Below, piece after piece: positions 8,380 through 17,561 of a DNA stretch of 64,000 nucleotides. The notes below the pieces were generated by a model that was not told the origin of the DNA, searched no databases, and saw nothing but the letters and a program-made list of their open reading frames with translations. Origin of the DNA: Methanocaldococcus sp. (GTDB taxonomy: Archaea > AGJL01 > Methanococci > Methanococcales > Methanocaldococcaceae). Position numbers and translations under genes: made by a program. Position 1 is the stretch's first letter. Every line of letters begins with the position of its first letter. The stretch spans positions 84,663 through 148,662 of the forward strand of contig NZ_JACCLX010000016.1 in assembly GCF_024490875.1 (NCBI RefSeq), written 5' to 3'.

Positions 8380-10719
8380 ATGGATATGTATATAGAGCAT
8401 CCATTAATAAAACCAAAAACATTAGAGGCGAGGTTGTATCAACAGATTATAGCGGCAAATGCTTTAAAGAAAAAGACATTGTGCGTTTTACCCACTGGTT
8501 TGGGAAAAACTGCAATTGCTATATTGGTCATAGTGGGTATTTTAACAAAAAAAGATGGTAAAGTTTTAATTTTAGCCCCTTCGAGACCTTTAGTAGAGCA
8601 ACATTGTAGAAGGCTAAAAGAAGTCTTAAACATTGATGAAAATAAAATAATAGCATTAACTGGAAAAATTCCTCCAAAAAAAAGAGTTGAGTTATATAAA
8701 AAAGGTAAAATATTTGTTGCCACTCCTCAAGTTATTGAAAATGACATTATTGCTAAAAGGATTAATATAGAGGAGTTTGTATTGTTAATTGCAGATGAGG
8801 CACATCACACAGTTGGAGACCATTCCTATGCATTTGTATCTAAGGCATTTAAAGATAAATGTCATATTTTAGGATTAACTGCCTCTCCCGGGGCTGATAT
8901 TGATAGATTAATGGAAATCTGTGAAAACTTAGGAATAGAGCATGTTGAAGTTAGAACTGAGGATGACGAAGATGTAAAGCCATACATTGCCAAAGTTAGA
9001 TTAATTCCAATAAGATTAGATTTACCAGAAGAATTTAAAAAAGCGTTAAAATTAATAAATGAAGCGTTAAAAGATAGATTAAAATTTTTAAAGGATTTTG
9101 GAGTTATAGATTCTATTAATGTAACAAAAACTGAACTCATTGAACTAAATTCTAAGTTATTCGCCTACGATGAAGAGGTTAAATATGAACTTATAAGAGT
9201 GTGTTCAGAGGCTTTAAAGTTAATGCACGCCAAGGATTTATTAGAAAGTCAGGGAAAAAGTGTATTTTTAAACTATATAAATAAATTGTCTTTACAAAGA
9301 ACTAAATCTGCTAAATCAATAGTAAATGACGAAAGAATTAGAAAGGCAGTAAATATATTATTAAAGACAGATGTAGAACATCCAAAACTGAATAAAGTTG
9401 TTGAAAAGGTTAAAAGTATTTTGAAAAAAAATGAAGATGAAAGAATTATAATATTCACGCAGTATAGAGACACTGTTGAGAAATTAGTTAATATCTTACA
9501 CCAAAATGGAATTAAGGCGATAAAGTTTATTGGTCAAGCAAGTAAAGAAGGAAAAGGAATGACTCAAAAACAGCAAATAGAAGCAATAGAGAAGTTTAAA
9601 AAAGAAGGAAATGTTTTAGTTTCTACAAGCGTATCTGAGGAAGGGATAGATATTCCAGCGGTAAATTATGTTATCTTTTACGAGCCTGTGCCATCAGAAA
9701 TTAGATTTATTCAAAGAAGAGGTAGAGCGATGAGAGGAGAAGGAGGGAGAGCTTATATATTAATAGCTAAAGGAACATCTGATGAAGCATATTATAGAAG
9801 TGCTTTGTATAAAGAAAAAGAGATGAAAAGACTCTTAAAAAATATATGTTATTTGTTGAACAAAAGATTACAGAAAAAATTAGAGATGGAGAATAAAAGA
9901 ATAGAAGAGCCTAAAAAAGAAACTATAATAGAAAAAGATACAGTAACAACAATAGATACTAAAAAAGTAGTAGAGATAGAAAGTAAAGAAGAGAACAAAG
10001 AGAAAGAAAAAAAGACTTTAACAATATTGGACTTTATTAAGCAGTTTGAAGAAAAATCTAAAAGTAAGGTTGAAGAAACTGACGAAGACAAAATTGAAAA
10101 ACCCATTAAGATTATTGTGGATGTCAGAGAAAAAAATATTGCCAAGTTATTACATAAATATGCTGATGTTGAACTAAAAACTTTAGAAGTTGGAGATTAT
10201 GTTTTAAGTGATAGAGTTGTTGTTGAGAGAAAAACTTCCGAGGATTTTGTAAATTCAATAATTGATAAGAGGTTATTTTCACAGTTAAAAAATCTTAAAA
10301 AAGTTGAAAAACCGTTACTTATTATAGAAGGAGAAAACTTTAGCAGAATACATGAAAATGCCTTAAAAGGAGCTATCTTATCAGTTATTTTTGACTTTGG
10401 AATACCAATATTATTTACAAAAAATGTTGATGAAACCGTTGATTTATTAATAAAAATTGCTGAAAAAGAGCAATTGAAAGAAAAAAGACCAATTACAATA
10501 AGATATGGAAAAACTACAATGAGTTTAAAAGAACAACAAAGGTTCATTGTTGAGAGTTTACCTGATGTTGGTGGTGCATTAGCTGATAGGTTATTAAAAC
10601 ATTTTAAAACTGTTGAAAGAGTATTTACAGCAAAAGAAGATGAATTAATGGAAGTTGAAGGAGTAGGAGAAGAGAGGGCTAAGAAAATTAGGAAAGTTTT
10701 AACAGTAAAATATGAGTAA
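8380..10719 (+). CDS. hef: Hef, XPF-family helicase/nuclease for stalled forks
   Basis: Hef is a euryarchaeal protein joining a FANCM-like helicase to an XPF-like nuclease; it processes forked and flap DNA. Visible in order over 779 residues: Walker A LPTGLGKT (about 37-44), DEAH box ADEAHH (about 138), the helicase motif IQRRGRAMRG (about 443), a charged Lys/Glu-rich linker (about 505-575), the nuclease domain with VDVREK and the catalytic VERKTSEDF (about 614), and a C-terminal helix-hairpin-helix pair (SLPDVGGALADRLL and EVEGVGEERAKKI). All catalytic motifs are intact. The start may be the ATG at 8380 or, better spaced from AGGA, the ATG at 8386. It converges on frhB with only six bases between the stops. 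Confidence 0.95.
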   Translation: MDMYIEHPLIKPKTLEARLYQQIIAANALKKKTLCVLPTGLGKTAIAILVIVGILTKKDGKVLILAPSRPLVEQHCRRLKEVLNIDENKIIALTGKIPPKKRVELYKKGKIFVATPQVIENDIIAKRINIEEFVLLIADEAHHTVGDHSYAFVSKAFKDKCHILGLTASPGADIDRLMEICENLGIEHVEVRTEDDEDVKPYIAKVRLIPIRLDLPEEFKKALKLINEALKDRLKFLKDFGVIDSINVTKTELIELNSKLFAYDEEVKYELIRVCSEALKLMHAKDLLESQGKSVFLNYINKLSLQRTKSAKSIVNDERIRKAVNILLKTDVEHPKLNKVVEKVKSILKKNEDERIIIFTQYRDTVEKLVNILHQNGIKAIKFIGQASKEGKGMTQKQQIEAIEKFKKEGNVLVSTSVSEEGIDIPAVNYVIFYEPVPSEIRFIQRRGRAMRGEGGRAYILIAKGTSDEAYYRSALYKEKEMKRLLKNICYLLNKRLQKKLEMENKRIEEPKKETIIEKDTVTTIDTKKVVEIESKEENKEKEKKTLTILDFIKQFEEKSKSKVEETDEDKIEKPIKIIVDVREKNIAKLLHKYADVELKTLEVGDYVLSDRVVVERKTSEDFVNSIIDKRLFSQLKNLKKVEKPLLIIEGENFSRIHENALKGAILSVIFDFGIPILFTKNVDETVDLLIKIAEKEQLKEKRPITIRYGKTTMSLKEQQRFIVESLPDVGGALADRLLKHFKTVERVFTAKEDELMEVEGVGEERAKKIRKVLTVKYE

Positions 10720-10725
10720 TGTTTT

Positions 10726-11574
10726 TTAATAAGGGACAGGCAAACCAAGTTCTTTTCTATGTTCAATCTCTTTCAGATTTTTCTCTTTTTTAGTTAGAGC
10801 TAATTTTTTAACTAATCCCAAGCCAGGTTTAACCTCTTCTATTGGTTTAACTTCTAAGTATCCATCTTCAACCATTTTGTTAAATATCTCTTCCCCTTTT
10901 GCAGTTCTTATAAAGACAGTACTCCATCCATCTGGGCTTCCAACGGAACCTGTTGAAATATCTGCTAACTCTGCAGTGTAGTCAGTGCATACATGACAAG
11001 CCACTTGCTCATAAGGATGGGTTTCTTTCAATTTAATTGCTTTTGTTTCTCCCCATTTTGTATAAACCCAAAACTTACCTTTACCAATATCTAATTTAAC
11101 AACATCTTCCATCTTAACGCCACAGTGTTCTTCTACAATTAACTTTAATCCATTGTATGGGAAGTTTTCCATACAGAAAATACCTATAATTAATGATATT
11201 TTATCAGGAATGTGTCTAAACCCTATTGGATACTTTATTAACTTTCTTACAGCCCTAACTTGGCATGGAGTTCCTACAACTCCAATTTTTTCACAACCAT
11301 ATTCTCTAACAGCACTTTTCAATACAGATATATTAGGGCAGACGGTATATTTTGTTCCTGCCGCCTCTAAAACTTCCTCTGGCGTTGTAGCCACCTTAGG
11401 AATTGCTTTAAATTCTCCAGCATTATCTGCTACAATAACTCCATCTAATATATTATTTTCTAAACCATAAATAAATGCAGTTGAAACTATACCACCATCT
11501 TGACATGTCTTTAAAACTTCTTTTAATGTACTTCTTGCTGAAACTACTTTCTTATAAGTTCCAAAAGGATCCAT
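10726..11574 (-). CDS. frhB: F420-reducing hydrogenase beta subunit (FAD, Fe-S, F420 binding)
   Basis: FrhB is the flavin-containing subunit that passes electrons from hydrogen oxidation to coenzyme F420. The 282-residue sequence starts at an ATG with GAGGTGG upstream and shows family motifs: [27 protein letters not shown], the [14 protein letters not shown] segment, [11 protein letters not shown] and a later [15 protein letters not shown], which supply cysteines for an iron-sulfur cluster. Length is normal for the family. It is the last gene of the frhADGB operon, 48 bases after frhG. It overlaps nothing and converges with hef. Confidence 0.95.
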   Translation of the reverse strand: MDPFGTYKKVVSARSTLKEVLKTCQDGGIVSTAFIYGLENNILDGVIVADNAGEFKAIPKVATTPEEVLEAAGTKYTVCPNISVLKSAVREYGCEKIGVVGTPCQVRAVRKLIKYPIGFRHIPDKISLIIGIFCMENFPYNGLKLIVEEHCGVKMEDVVKLDIGKGKFWVYTKWGETKAIKLKETHPYEQVACHVCTDYTAELADISTGSVGSPDGWSTVFIRTAKGEEIFNKMVEDGYLEVKPIEEVKPGLGLVKKLALTKKEKNLKEIEHRKELGLPVPY

Positions 11575-11622
11575 CTATTCCACCTCAAAAATTATTTATA
11601 AAATTTATACTGATTGAAATGA

Positions 11623-12315
11623 TTACTCTATTTTTTCAATTAACTCTGGAAATCTAATTCTTGGACACTGTACTGAACAAACTCCACATTTAATACACAA
11701 ATACTGAGTAACATTTGGTCTTCCATCTATCATTTCTATTGCTCTTGTTGGACATGCTGCGGCACAGGTTCCACAACCCATACAGAGGGATTTATTAACT
11801 ACTTTAATTAATAAATCACATCCACATGCTTCACTTCCTTTTTCTGCTAATTCAGCAAATGGTTGTAAATATTCCATATCTCCATTTAATGCCGCATTTA
11901 TTACTGAAACAATTGCCTCTGGTGATGGAGGACATCCTGGAATTGCTAAATCTACTTTAATAACTTCCGTTAATGGAGAAAATGAACTATGAACTGGTTT
12001 AGATAACTGATTTCCTTTACTATATCTTGTAACCCCTCCCGTAGCAGCACAAGCTCCTAAGGCAACAACAATCTTTGCTTTTTCTCTAACCTCTTTGGCT
12101 ATCTCTAAACTATGATGGTCTTCTAAACATACAGAACCTTCAACTAATGCAATATCACATTCTGGAATCTCTCTAACATCTGCCAATGTTTGACAATAAA
12201 CTAACTCAATTGAATTTAAAACATCTAATAACTTCTCATAAGTGTCTGTCAAAGAAACTAAGCATCCACAACAACTACACAATTGGATATGAGCAACTTT
12301 AACCACATTAATCAC
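11623..12315 (-). CDS. frhG: F420-reducing hydrogenase gamma (small, Fe-S) subunit
   Basis: FrhG is the small electron-transfer subunit of the [NiFe] hydrogenase. At residues 13-18 it has CSCCGC, the start of the proximal-cluster ligands of hydrogenase small subunits, and later [14 protein letters not shown] sequence, the conserved GACAATGG and [10 protein letters not shown]. The C-terminal part is a two-cluster ferredoxin domain: [12 protein letters not shown] and [12 protein letters not shown]. The 230-residue length is usual. Its start overlaps the end of frhD by eight bases, so the two are translationally coupled. The electrons pass to FrhB and F420. Confidence 0.95.
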   Translation of the reverse strand: MINVVKVAHIQLCSCCGCLVSLTDTYEKLLDVLNSIELVYCQTLADVREIPECDIALVEGSVCLEDHHSLEIAKEVREKAKIVVALGACAATGGVTRYSKGNQLSKPVHSSFSPLTEVIKVDLAIPGCPPSPEAIVSVINAALNGDMEYLQPFAELAEKGSEACGCDLLIKVVNKSLCMGCGTCAAACPTRAIEMIDGRPNVTQYLCIKCGVCSVQCPRIRFPELIEKIE

Positions 12316-12859
12316 CCCTCAATTCTCTAAGAATTATATTTACAGCCTTATCAACAGCCTTTTCAACTTCCTCACTTAACCCAATATAAACATCTGGTTC
12401 AGAAATATATTTTGCCTGACATCCAATAACATTAACCTCTATATTATATTTTTCAGCGACCTCTTTTAATAAAGAAGATAAAGGCCAATTGTGAGAATCT
12501 AATCTATCATATTTTGGATTTGGCAACTCATCTTTTTCAATTATTTTTATTTCTCCCGGTTTTAATCCCCAGTCTATTACATCAACAACAATTATTTTTT
12601 TTGTCTTTGAATTTTCATCTATCAATGTTAAAACTTGCTGAGGAGCCCCTGTTCCGGCATCTACTAAAGCTATTTTTTCTTTTTCTTTTTCAGTTAAGAT
12701 TTTATTCAATTTTTCAATGACATGAACGCTAAAACCGTCATCGGCAAATAATATATTCCCACAGGCTAACACCATAACTTCTTTTTTTAGATAGGATGGT
12801 GTTAAATCAAACAATTCATCATCATAATCTTTTATTTCAGATTTCATAGTTTCATTCAT
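12308..12859 (-). CDS. frhD: Hydrogenase maturation endopeptidase
   Basis: The 183-residue protein belongs to the HycI/HoxW-type peptidases that clip the C-terminal tail of the [NiFe] large subunit after nickel insertion. The signature [20 protein letters not shown] (about residues 32-51) has the GNxLxxDDG motif whose acidic residues bind nickel, and VDAGTGA and VDVIDWG follow. Its substrate here is presumably FrhA, whose tail after the Sec-x-x-Cys-x-x-His motif is encoded just upstream in the operon. No clear ribosome site precedes the ATG at 12859 or the alternative ATG at 12847, so the exact start is uncertain. The SECIS element and a short spacer separate it from frhA. Confidence 0.9.
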   Translation of the reverse strand: MNETMKSEIKDYDDELFDLTPSYLKKEVMVLACGNILFADDGFSVHVIEKLNKILTEKEKEKIALVDAGTGAPQQVLTLIDENSKTKKIIVVDVIDWGLKPGEIKIIEKDELPNPKYDRLDSHNWPLSSLLKEVAEKYNIEVNVIGCQAKYISEPDVYIGLSEEVEKAVDKAVNIILRELRGD

Positions 12860-12904
12860 TTTTATTTTTTAAGATTTTAATTTTAAACCCTATTATATGA
12901 GAAA

Positions 12905-12942
12905 AAGCCTCTCGGGTCCCTTTCGGGTTCCCCTCGAGGCTT
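12905..12942 (-). promoter_or_regulatory. SECIS element of frhA (selenocysteine insertion hairpin)
   Basis: Read on the minus strand, bases 12942-12936 (AAGCCUC) pair with 12911-12905 (GAGGCUU). Above this are tandem GA steps, GGG (12933-12931) paired with CCC (12916-12914), an internal loop of GAA (12930-12928) opposite a single A (12917), a three-pair CCC/GGG stem and a GAAA tetraloop (12924-12921). The GAA/A loop under a three-pair GC stem is the archaeal SECIS consensus, normally in the 3' untranslated region. It overlaps the frhA TAA codon. Its very high GC content stands out from the surrounding AT-rich DNA. It licenses reading of the UGA at 13018-13016. Confidence 0.95.
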
Positions 12943-14173
12943 ATAACATTTTTCTAACTTCTATGGTTTCTTTTGACTCTTCATCCTTAACTATTATATG
13001 AGTAGCACATGACGCTCATATGTCATAGGCTCTCATTATCACTTCAGCATATTGATGTGGATAACCCTCAATTGCCTTTTCAACTATTGGGAAGTTCCAA
13101 GTTGATGCCGCTATGATTCTATAGCTCTTTATTTTTCCATCTTTTCCAACTTCTGCCATGTGTGTATTTGTTGCTCTTGGAGCTTCATGAACTCCAATTC
13201 CAAAACCATCTTTGTATTCAACCTCAGCTCTTGTCTTTCCATATATATTAACTTCATCTAAAATTTCTAAGGCTCTATAAACAGCTCCAAGGTTTTCTTG
13301 AGCTCTTGCTATGTTGATGTCTAAAGCACTACCTCCTGCTCTAAAGTTTCCAAATTTAACCAATCTTGCTCTTGGACCTCCTTCAGCAGGAACTCCTTCA
13401 TATAAAGGAATTTGAACTGTTGTAGTGTGTATTGCCTCTTCATCATCATAGTATCTTTGAGGAGGAATTTCTACGACACTATCCCAGTTTATAGCATATC
13501 TATCTCCATATGTTGTGTGAGAGGCAATGTATGGGTATTCATGAGACCCTAAATCAGGAATTCCCACATCTTCTAAGTATCTTTCAATTAATTCAGTGTA
13601 TTTTTCATACAATTCATTAGCATCTTTTTCATACTGTCTTAATGCATAGTATAACCTTGACTTAGCTCTTTCAGTTATGTTTGTTCTCATTCCTCCAATT
13701 ACAATGTTTGGAGGATGAATCCCTTCTCCACCTACAATATCAACTACTAACTGTCCAACTTTTCTCATTCTTTGAATTAATTTTATTAATTCGATTCTTA
13801 AATTAGTTTCATCTGGCTTTAAAAAGTCATCAATTGTTAATAAGTGGTGTAACGGATGAGAATGTAATCTATTTCCAAGTCCTACTAATTCCCTTAACAA
13901 TAAACCATCATCAGGAACTTCACAGTCTATTGCATTTTCTATTGCTTCACAGGAAGCAATTCCATGAGTAGTTTGACAAATCCCACAGATTCTCATAACT
14001 GCGATTGGAGCAAACTCTGCTGGTTTGCCTTTTAACATTGTTTCAAATCCTCTAACAGGAGTCGTATTTAAATAATATGCTTTATTTATAATTCCTTCAT
14101 CATCAACTTCTAAAATCAGTTTCGCATGTCCTTCGTGTCTTGTTGTAGGCGTTATTTCTATTCTGTTAGTCAC
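12941..14173 (-). CDS. frhA: F420-reducing hydrogenase alpha subunit, selenocysteine-containing
   Basis: FrhA carries the [NiFe] site that splits hydrogen for F420 reduction. The first nickel-ligand motif RICGICQTTHG is near residue 62. The second motif is normally DPCxxCxxH; here it reads DI, TGA (13018-13016), ASCATH, so the first cysteine is replaced by UGA-encoded selenocysteine at residue 386. The frame continues for 24 codons to TAA at 12943-12941, immediately followed by a SECIS hairpin. A start-to-stop reading that ends at the TGA would lose a nickel ligand. I set the start at GTG 14173 because GGAGGTGA precedes it; an ATG lies 15 bases earlier. The tail after ATH (IIVKDEESKE onward) should be removed by FrhD. 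Confidence 0.96.
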
Positions 14174-14239
14174 AAAATTCACCTCCATAACAATAAGGCG
14201 ATAAAAATAGAGAATAAAGTTTTGCTCATAAAATTTTTC

Positions 14240-14247
14240 TATATAAA
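14240..14247 (-). promoter_or_regulatory. Predicted TATA box of the frhADGB operon
   Basis: The minus strand reads AAGTTTATATAGAA, a perfect archaeal box A (TTTATATA). It lies about 67 bases before the frhA GTG, placing the predicted transcription start near 14218 and leaving a leader of about 45 bases. A second TATATAAG-like sequence overlaps just upstream (14248-14256). No clear operator is seen beside it. Confidence 0.55.
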
Positions 14248-14362
14248 CTTATATATGCCCATATCTCTTTAAAAATATCAATATATGTTTTTAGTTTTTT
14301 AGATATGTTAAAAAAAGTAATTTCTTATTATTTTTGAAATAAAATATAATTAAAAAATAATA

Positions 14363-15406
14363 TTAAATTTTTTTAAGAATTATAGTGAGTTCGTTTTTAG
14401 TATTTGCCTTTAAATTAATTATTCTATATATTTTTATATTATCATATTTATTTAAAATACTTATAACTTTTTCTAAATCTTCTTTAATTGTTCTATATTT
14501 TCTTGCCTTTAATGTATGAATTATATATTTATCTTTTTTTAAGTATTTTGCAAATTTTAGAGTTAGTAGTATAGATTCCTCGGGATATAAGTTAGTGTCA
14601 TTGGTAATTAAATCAATATTTTTATCAATTTCTTTTTTAAAATCTACATATTCAGCTTTCTTTTTTATATGAATTATATTTTTAGCATTTACTTTTAACT
14701 CACCGGAATCAATTGCATAAACAATCTTTGCTTTTTTCGATAAAACTTTTGCCCATCCTCCAGGAGATGAGCCAATATCTACAACATAATTTAAATTTTC
14801 AAAAATATCTGGATATATTTTCATTAACTCTAAAATCTTTCTTTCTGACCTATTTAATGGTCGTTCATTATATCTTTTTAATTTTTTTAATCTCTCTATA
14901 TTTTCTTTAATAACGAATTCATTAAAATCATTGTTAAAAATTGAAATATAGGTTTTATCTTGTAAAATTTCAATATTCACTTTAAAGTCCCAATTTTTTA
15001 AATCAACTTTTAAATTTTTAAAATTGTCTAATATATACTTTCCAATAATATTTTCCAATTCTTCGCTTGTAAAATTATGTTGCCCTCTTCTATTACATCT
15101 AACTACAAAGGATTTGCCTTTTATAAATTCTTTTTTTTCATTTATTAATAAAGATACATTCTTTTTTATTTCTTCAATATCTGTTTGGCATTCTATCTTT
15201 AAAGGTATTAATCTAAGTAAAAATTTTAAATTGTCTTTATTTTCTTTAATATAATTTAAAAATTCGTAAGGATTATTAGAATAAGCTATTAATATCCCTC
15301 TAAATGGTGTCCAAGATATTTTCTTTTTTATTGGTAATTTCTCTAATTCTTCTTTTAATTTTGGCTCAAATCCAGGCTTTGTTGTTATTAAAGCAACGGG
15401 TTTCAT
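14363..15406 (-). CDS. THUMP-domain FtsJ/RlmM-like RNA methyltransferase
   Basis: The 347-residue protein has an N-terminal THUMP-type RNA-binding region (about residues 1-165; the GKSFVVRCNRRGQHNFTS segment is characteristic) and a Rossmann-fold methyltransferase domain with DIGSSPGGWAKVLSKKAKIVYAIDSG as the SAM-binding motif I and II (about 205-230). SSPGGW is typical of the FtsJ/RrmJ and RlmM class of 2'-O-ribose methyltransferases. The substrate RNA is not identifiable. The ATG overlaps the cofD stop by four bases (ATGA), so the two are in one operon. There is no sequence link between RNA methylation and F420 synthesis; coupling may be only operonic. Confidence 0.8.
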   Translation of the reverse strand: MKPVALITTKPGFEPKLKEELEKLPIKKKISWTPFRGILIAYSNNPYEFLNYIKENKDNLKFLLRLIPLKIECQTDIEEIKKNVSLLINEKKEFIKGKSFVVRCNRRGQHNFTSEELENIIGKYILDNFKNLKVDLKNWDFKVNIEILQDKTYISIFNNDFNEFVIKENIERLKKLKRYNERPLNRSERKILELMKIYPDIFENLNYVVDIGSSPGGWAKVLSKKAKIVYAIDSGELKVNAKNIIHIKKKAEYVDFKKEIDKNIDLITNDTNLYPEESILLTLKFAKYLKKDKYIIHTLKARKYRTIKEDLEKVISILNKYDNIKIYRIINLKANTKNELTIILKKI

Positions 15407-16329
15407 AGATTTCCACTAAACTCTATAATATTTTTTGCTAATCTAACTTTGTCCTCTAATGTTTTCATAATTGTATTTGTTATTAAAACTTCACAAGGTA
15501 GTTCTTTAGCTAATTCTTTGTCAGTATTATCTACAACTAATATATCTACTATATCCTTATAAAATTCATAAACTCCTCTAATTGACACTTCATAACCTTT
15601 AACCTTCATCAACTTTCCCGCTGGTCCAGAGACAGCAGAATTTCCAACGATAGGAGAGACAACAACAACTTTTTTATCTTTCAATATTTCTCTAATGCCC
15701 TTTAAACTTAAAATAGGACCTATGGATGTTATTGGATTAGATGGGCCAATAATAACAAGGTCACTTTTTTCCAAAGATTCTAAAGATTTTTCGCAAGGTT
15801 TGGCATATAGACAATTTTCATAAATAACATCTAAGACATCAACATCTCCCTTCCTCTTAACCCAAAAGTCGTGAAATTTTAATAAATCTATTTTTCCATC
15901 AACATTGGCCAAAATTTTTGTCTCAACTCTATCGTCTGTCATAGGAATAACTTTTGCTTTAATTTTTAACGCCTCTCTTTCCATATCAACGATTTCAGAG
16001 AGTTTATAACCTCTTCTTATATAATAAGTTTTGTGCATTTTTAATGCCCTATCTTTGTCCCCAATTTTTAAAACTTCATCAAATCCCAAATTTTTAAGTT
16101 GTTCATGAGTATAGAATGTATCTCCTTTAACCCCATACCAAGTATCTTCGTTAATTAAATCAGCAAGTGTATATAGAACGGTATCAACATCTGGAGATAA
16201 ATATAAATCTCCTATCCACGTATCTTCACCAGTATTAACAATAACAGATAATTTTTCATTATTAACAACTCTTTTTAAACCCTGTAATAGCTTTGGAGTT
16301 CCTGTTCCACCAGATAAGACAGTAATCAC
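15403..16329 (-). CDS. cofD: 2-phospho-L-lactate transferase, F420 biosynthesis
   Basis: CofD joins the lactyl phosphate moiety to the deazaflavin Fo to give F420-0. The product begins ITVLSGGTGTPKLLQGLKRV, the UPF0052/CofD nucleotide-binding signature, and contains NTGEDTWIGDLYLSPDVDTVLYTLADL and GPSNPITSIGPIL, both hallmarks. The 308-residue length is usual. I start it at the GTG at 16329, which has AGGTGG five bases before it; the GTG nine bases upstream lies inside that ribosome site. It is followed, with a four-base overlap, by the THUMP methyltransferase gene and preceded by a glycosyltransferase gene 25 bases away. Confidence 0.95.
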   Translation of the reverse strand: MITVLSGGTGTPKLLQGLKRVVNNEKLSVIVNTGEDTWIGDLYLSPDVDTVLYTLADLINEDTWYGVKGDTFYTHEQLKNLGFDEVLKIGDKDRALKMHKTYYIRRGYKLSEIVDMEREALKIKAKVIPMTDDRVETKILANVDGKIDLLKFHDFWVKRKGDVDVLDVIYENCLYAKPCEKSLESLEKSDLVIIGPSNPITSIGPILSLKGIREILKDKKVVVVSPIVGNSAVSGPAGKLMKVKGYEVSIRGVYEFYKDIVDILVVDNTDKELAKELPCEVLITNTIMKTLEDKVRLAKNIIEFSGNL

Positions 16330-16354
16330 AATGACCACCTAATATAGTTAAACT

Positions 16355-17542
16355 TTATCTTATAGGAAATTTCCACTTCAATTTTGTAATTATTTTGTAA
16401 GATATTTTATCAGTTAAATAGTATTTGTTTATTTTAGATTTATTTTCTAATATTTCATCTATTATTTTTTTAATATTTTTTTTACCATTGTATTTTTTTG
16501 CTAACTCTTTCATTTTTAAGGCATTTCTTTTATATATCTTCATATTTCTTATATCAAAAATGGCCTCTTCCAATCTACACAATTCTTTATATGATAACGA
16601 GATTCCACAACATAGTTCATTAACTTTTTTAGCATTGTTACATTGCTCTGGATGATCTAAATCAGGAATAACTATTAATGGTTTTCCAAAAGATAAAGAT
16701 TCCATTATTGTTGAATGACCTCCATGAGATATAACAAGTTCAGCATTTTTTATTAAATCTTTCATATTTGTTGTCATAGGAATTATCTCTACATTTTTAT
16801 AATTGTAAGATGGCAAATTTAAGTCATTCTTTAACTTTTTAGCAACAGTGTAACTACCACAAACAAGTTTAACATTGAAATCATTTTTTAAAGCAATTTT
16901 TCCAAGTTCTTCAAGTATTTTGTATCTATACTCAAATCCTCCAATAACGCTAAGTATATAATCCTCATTTCCATCTTCAACATCGTATCTTATTAAAGGT
17001 CCAATAAACTCCATATTTTTTAAAATCTTTAAGTTGTATTCACATACAGTATATGGTGGAGGAAAATCAGGAACTATGAATTTTTCACATCTTCTATTTA
17101 TCATATTTAATGCCTTCATTGTAGGATAAACTATTAAATCTGTCTTTAACTTTAATTTATATTTGGTATAATTTTGATTACTTATGCAAATAACGGGTTT
17201 TTTTAAAAGTTTTGCCGCAACAACTGTGCTATACTTACAATCAGAGATTATTAAATCTGGGTTGTATTCCTTTATAATTTCATATTCTCTTTTAATAGCC
17301 TTTTTTGGACTATATTCTTTGTTAAATATTGTTGATGTTATGTCAAATTTTCCATCTTTTCCTTTAAGTTTTATCTCTGGAAAAGTTTCAAAAACTTTAA
17401 AATTGTATTTTTCTATAAAATATTTACTTTTACCATAGGCAATATATGCAATTTCATAACTATCTTTTAAACTCTCCCCAATAGCTAAACATCTGGTTGT
17501 ATGACCAAAACCTTCCCCACAAACTGAGATTAGAATTCTCAT
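16355..17542 (-). CDS. GT1-like glycosyltransferase (MurG/UGT fold)
   Basis: The 395-residue protein opens [25 protein letters not shown], the glycine-rich N-terminal loop of GT-B glycosyltransferases related to MurG and UDP-glycosyl transferases. The C-terminal half has [33 protein letters not shown], the donor-binding HGG and E residues. No membrane segment is evident. A homologue sits next to cofD in M. jannaschii (from memory), where it is annotated only as a glycosyltransferase. The acceptor is unknown; a surface glycan or a glycolipid are possibilities. The spacing of 25 bases to cofD suggests a shared transcript. Confidence 0.85.
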   Translation of the reverse strand: MRILISVCGEGFGHTTRCLAIGESLKDSYEIAYIAYGKSKYFIEKYNFKVFETFPEIKLKGKDGKFDITSTIFNKEYSPKKAIKREYEIIKEYNPDLIISDCKYSTVVAAKLLKKPVICISNQNYTKYKLKLKTDLIVYPTMKALNMINRRCEKFIVPDFPPPYTVCEYNLKILKNMEFIGPLIRYDVEDGNEDYILSVIGGFEYRYKILEELGKIALKNDFNVKLVCGSYTVAKKLKNDLNLPSYNYKNVEIIPMTTNMKDLIKNAELVISHGGHSTIMESLSFGKPLIVIPDLDHPEQCNNAKKVNELCCGISLSYKELCRLEEAIFDIRNMKIYKRNALKMKELAKKYNGKKNIKKIIDEILENKSKINKYYLTDKISYKIITKLKWKFPIR

Positions 17543-17561
17543 AATCTCCCCAAGAAGTTTT

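Noticed and set aside
10197..10766. Minus-strand ORF over the end of hef and frhB
   Set aside because: Antisense to well-supported conserved motifs in both genes; no homology-like motif is seen.
13016..13018. TGA in frhA read as the true stop or as a pseudogene mark
   Set aside because: The downstream frame gives the conserved SCATH nickel motif and a maturation tail, and a textbook SECIS follows; truncation would remove an essential ligand.
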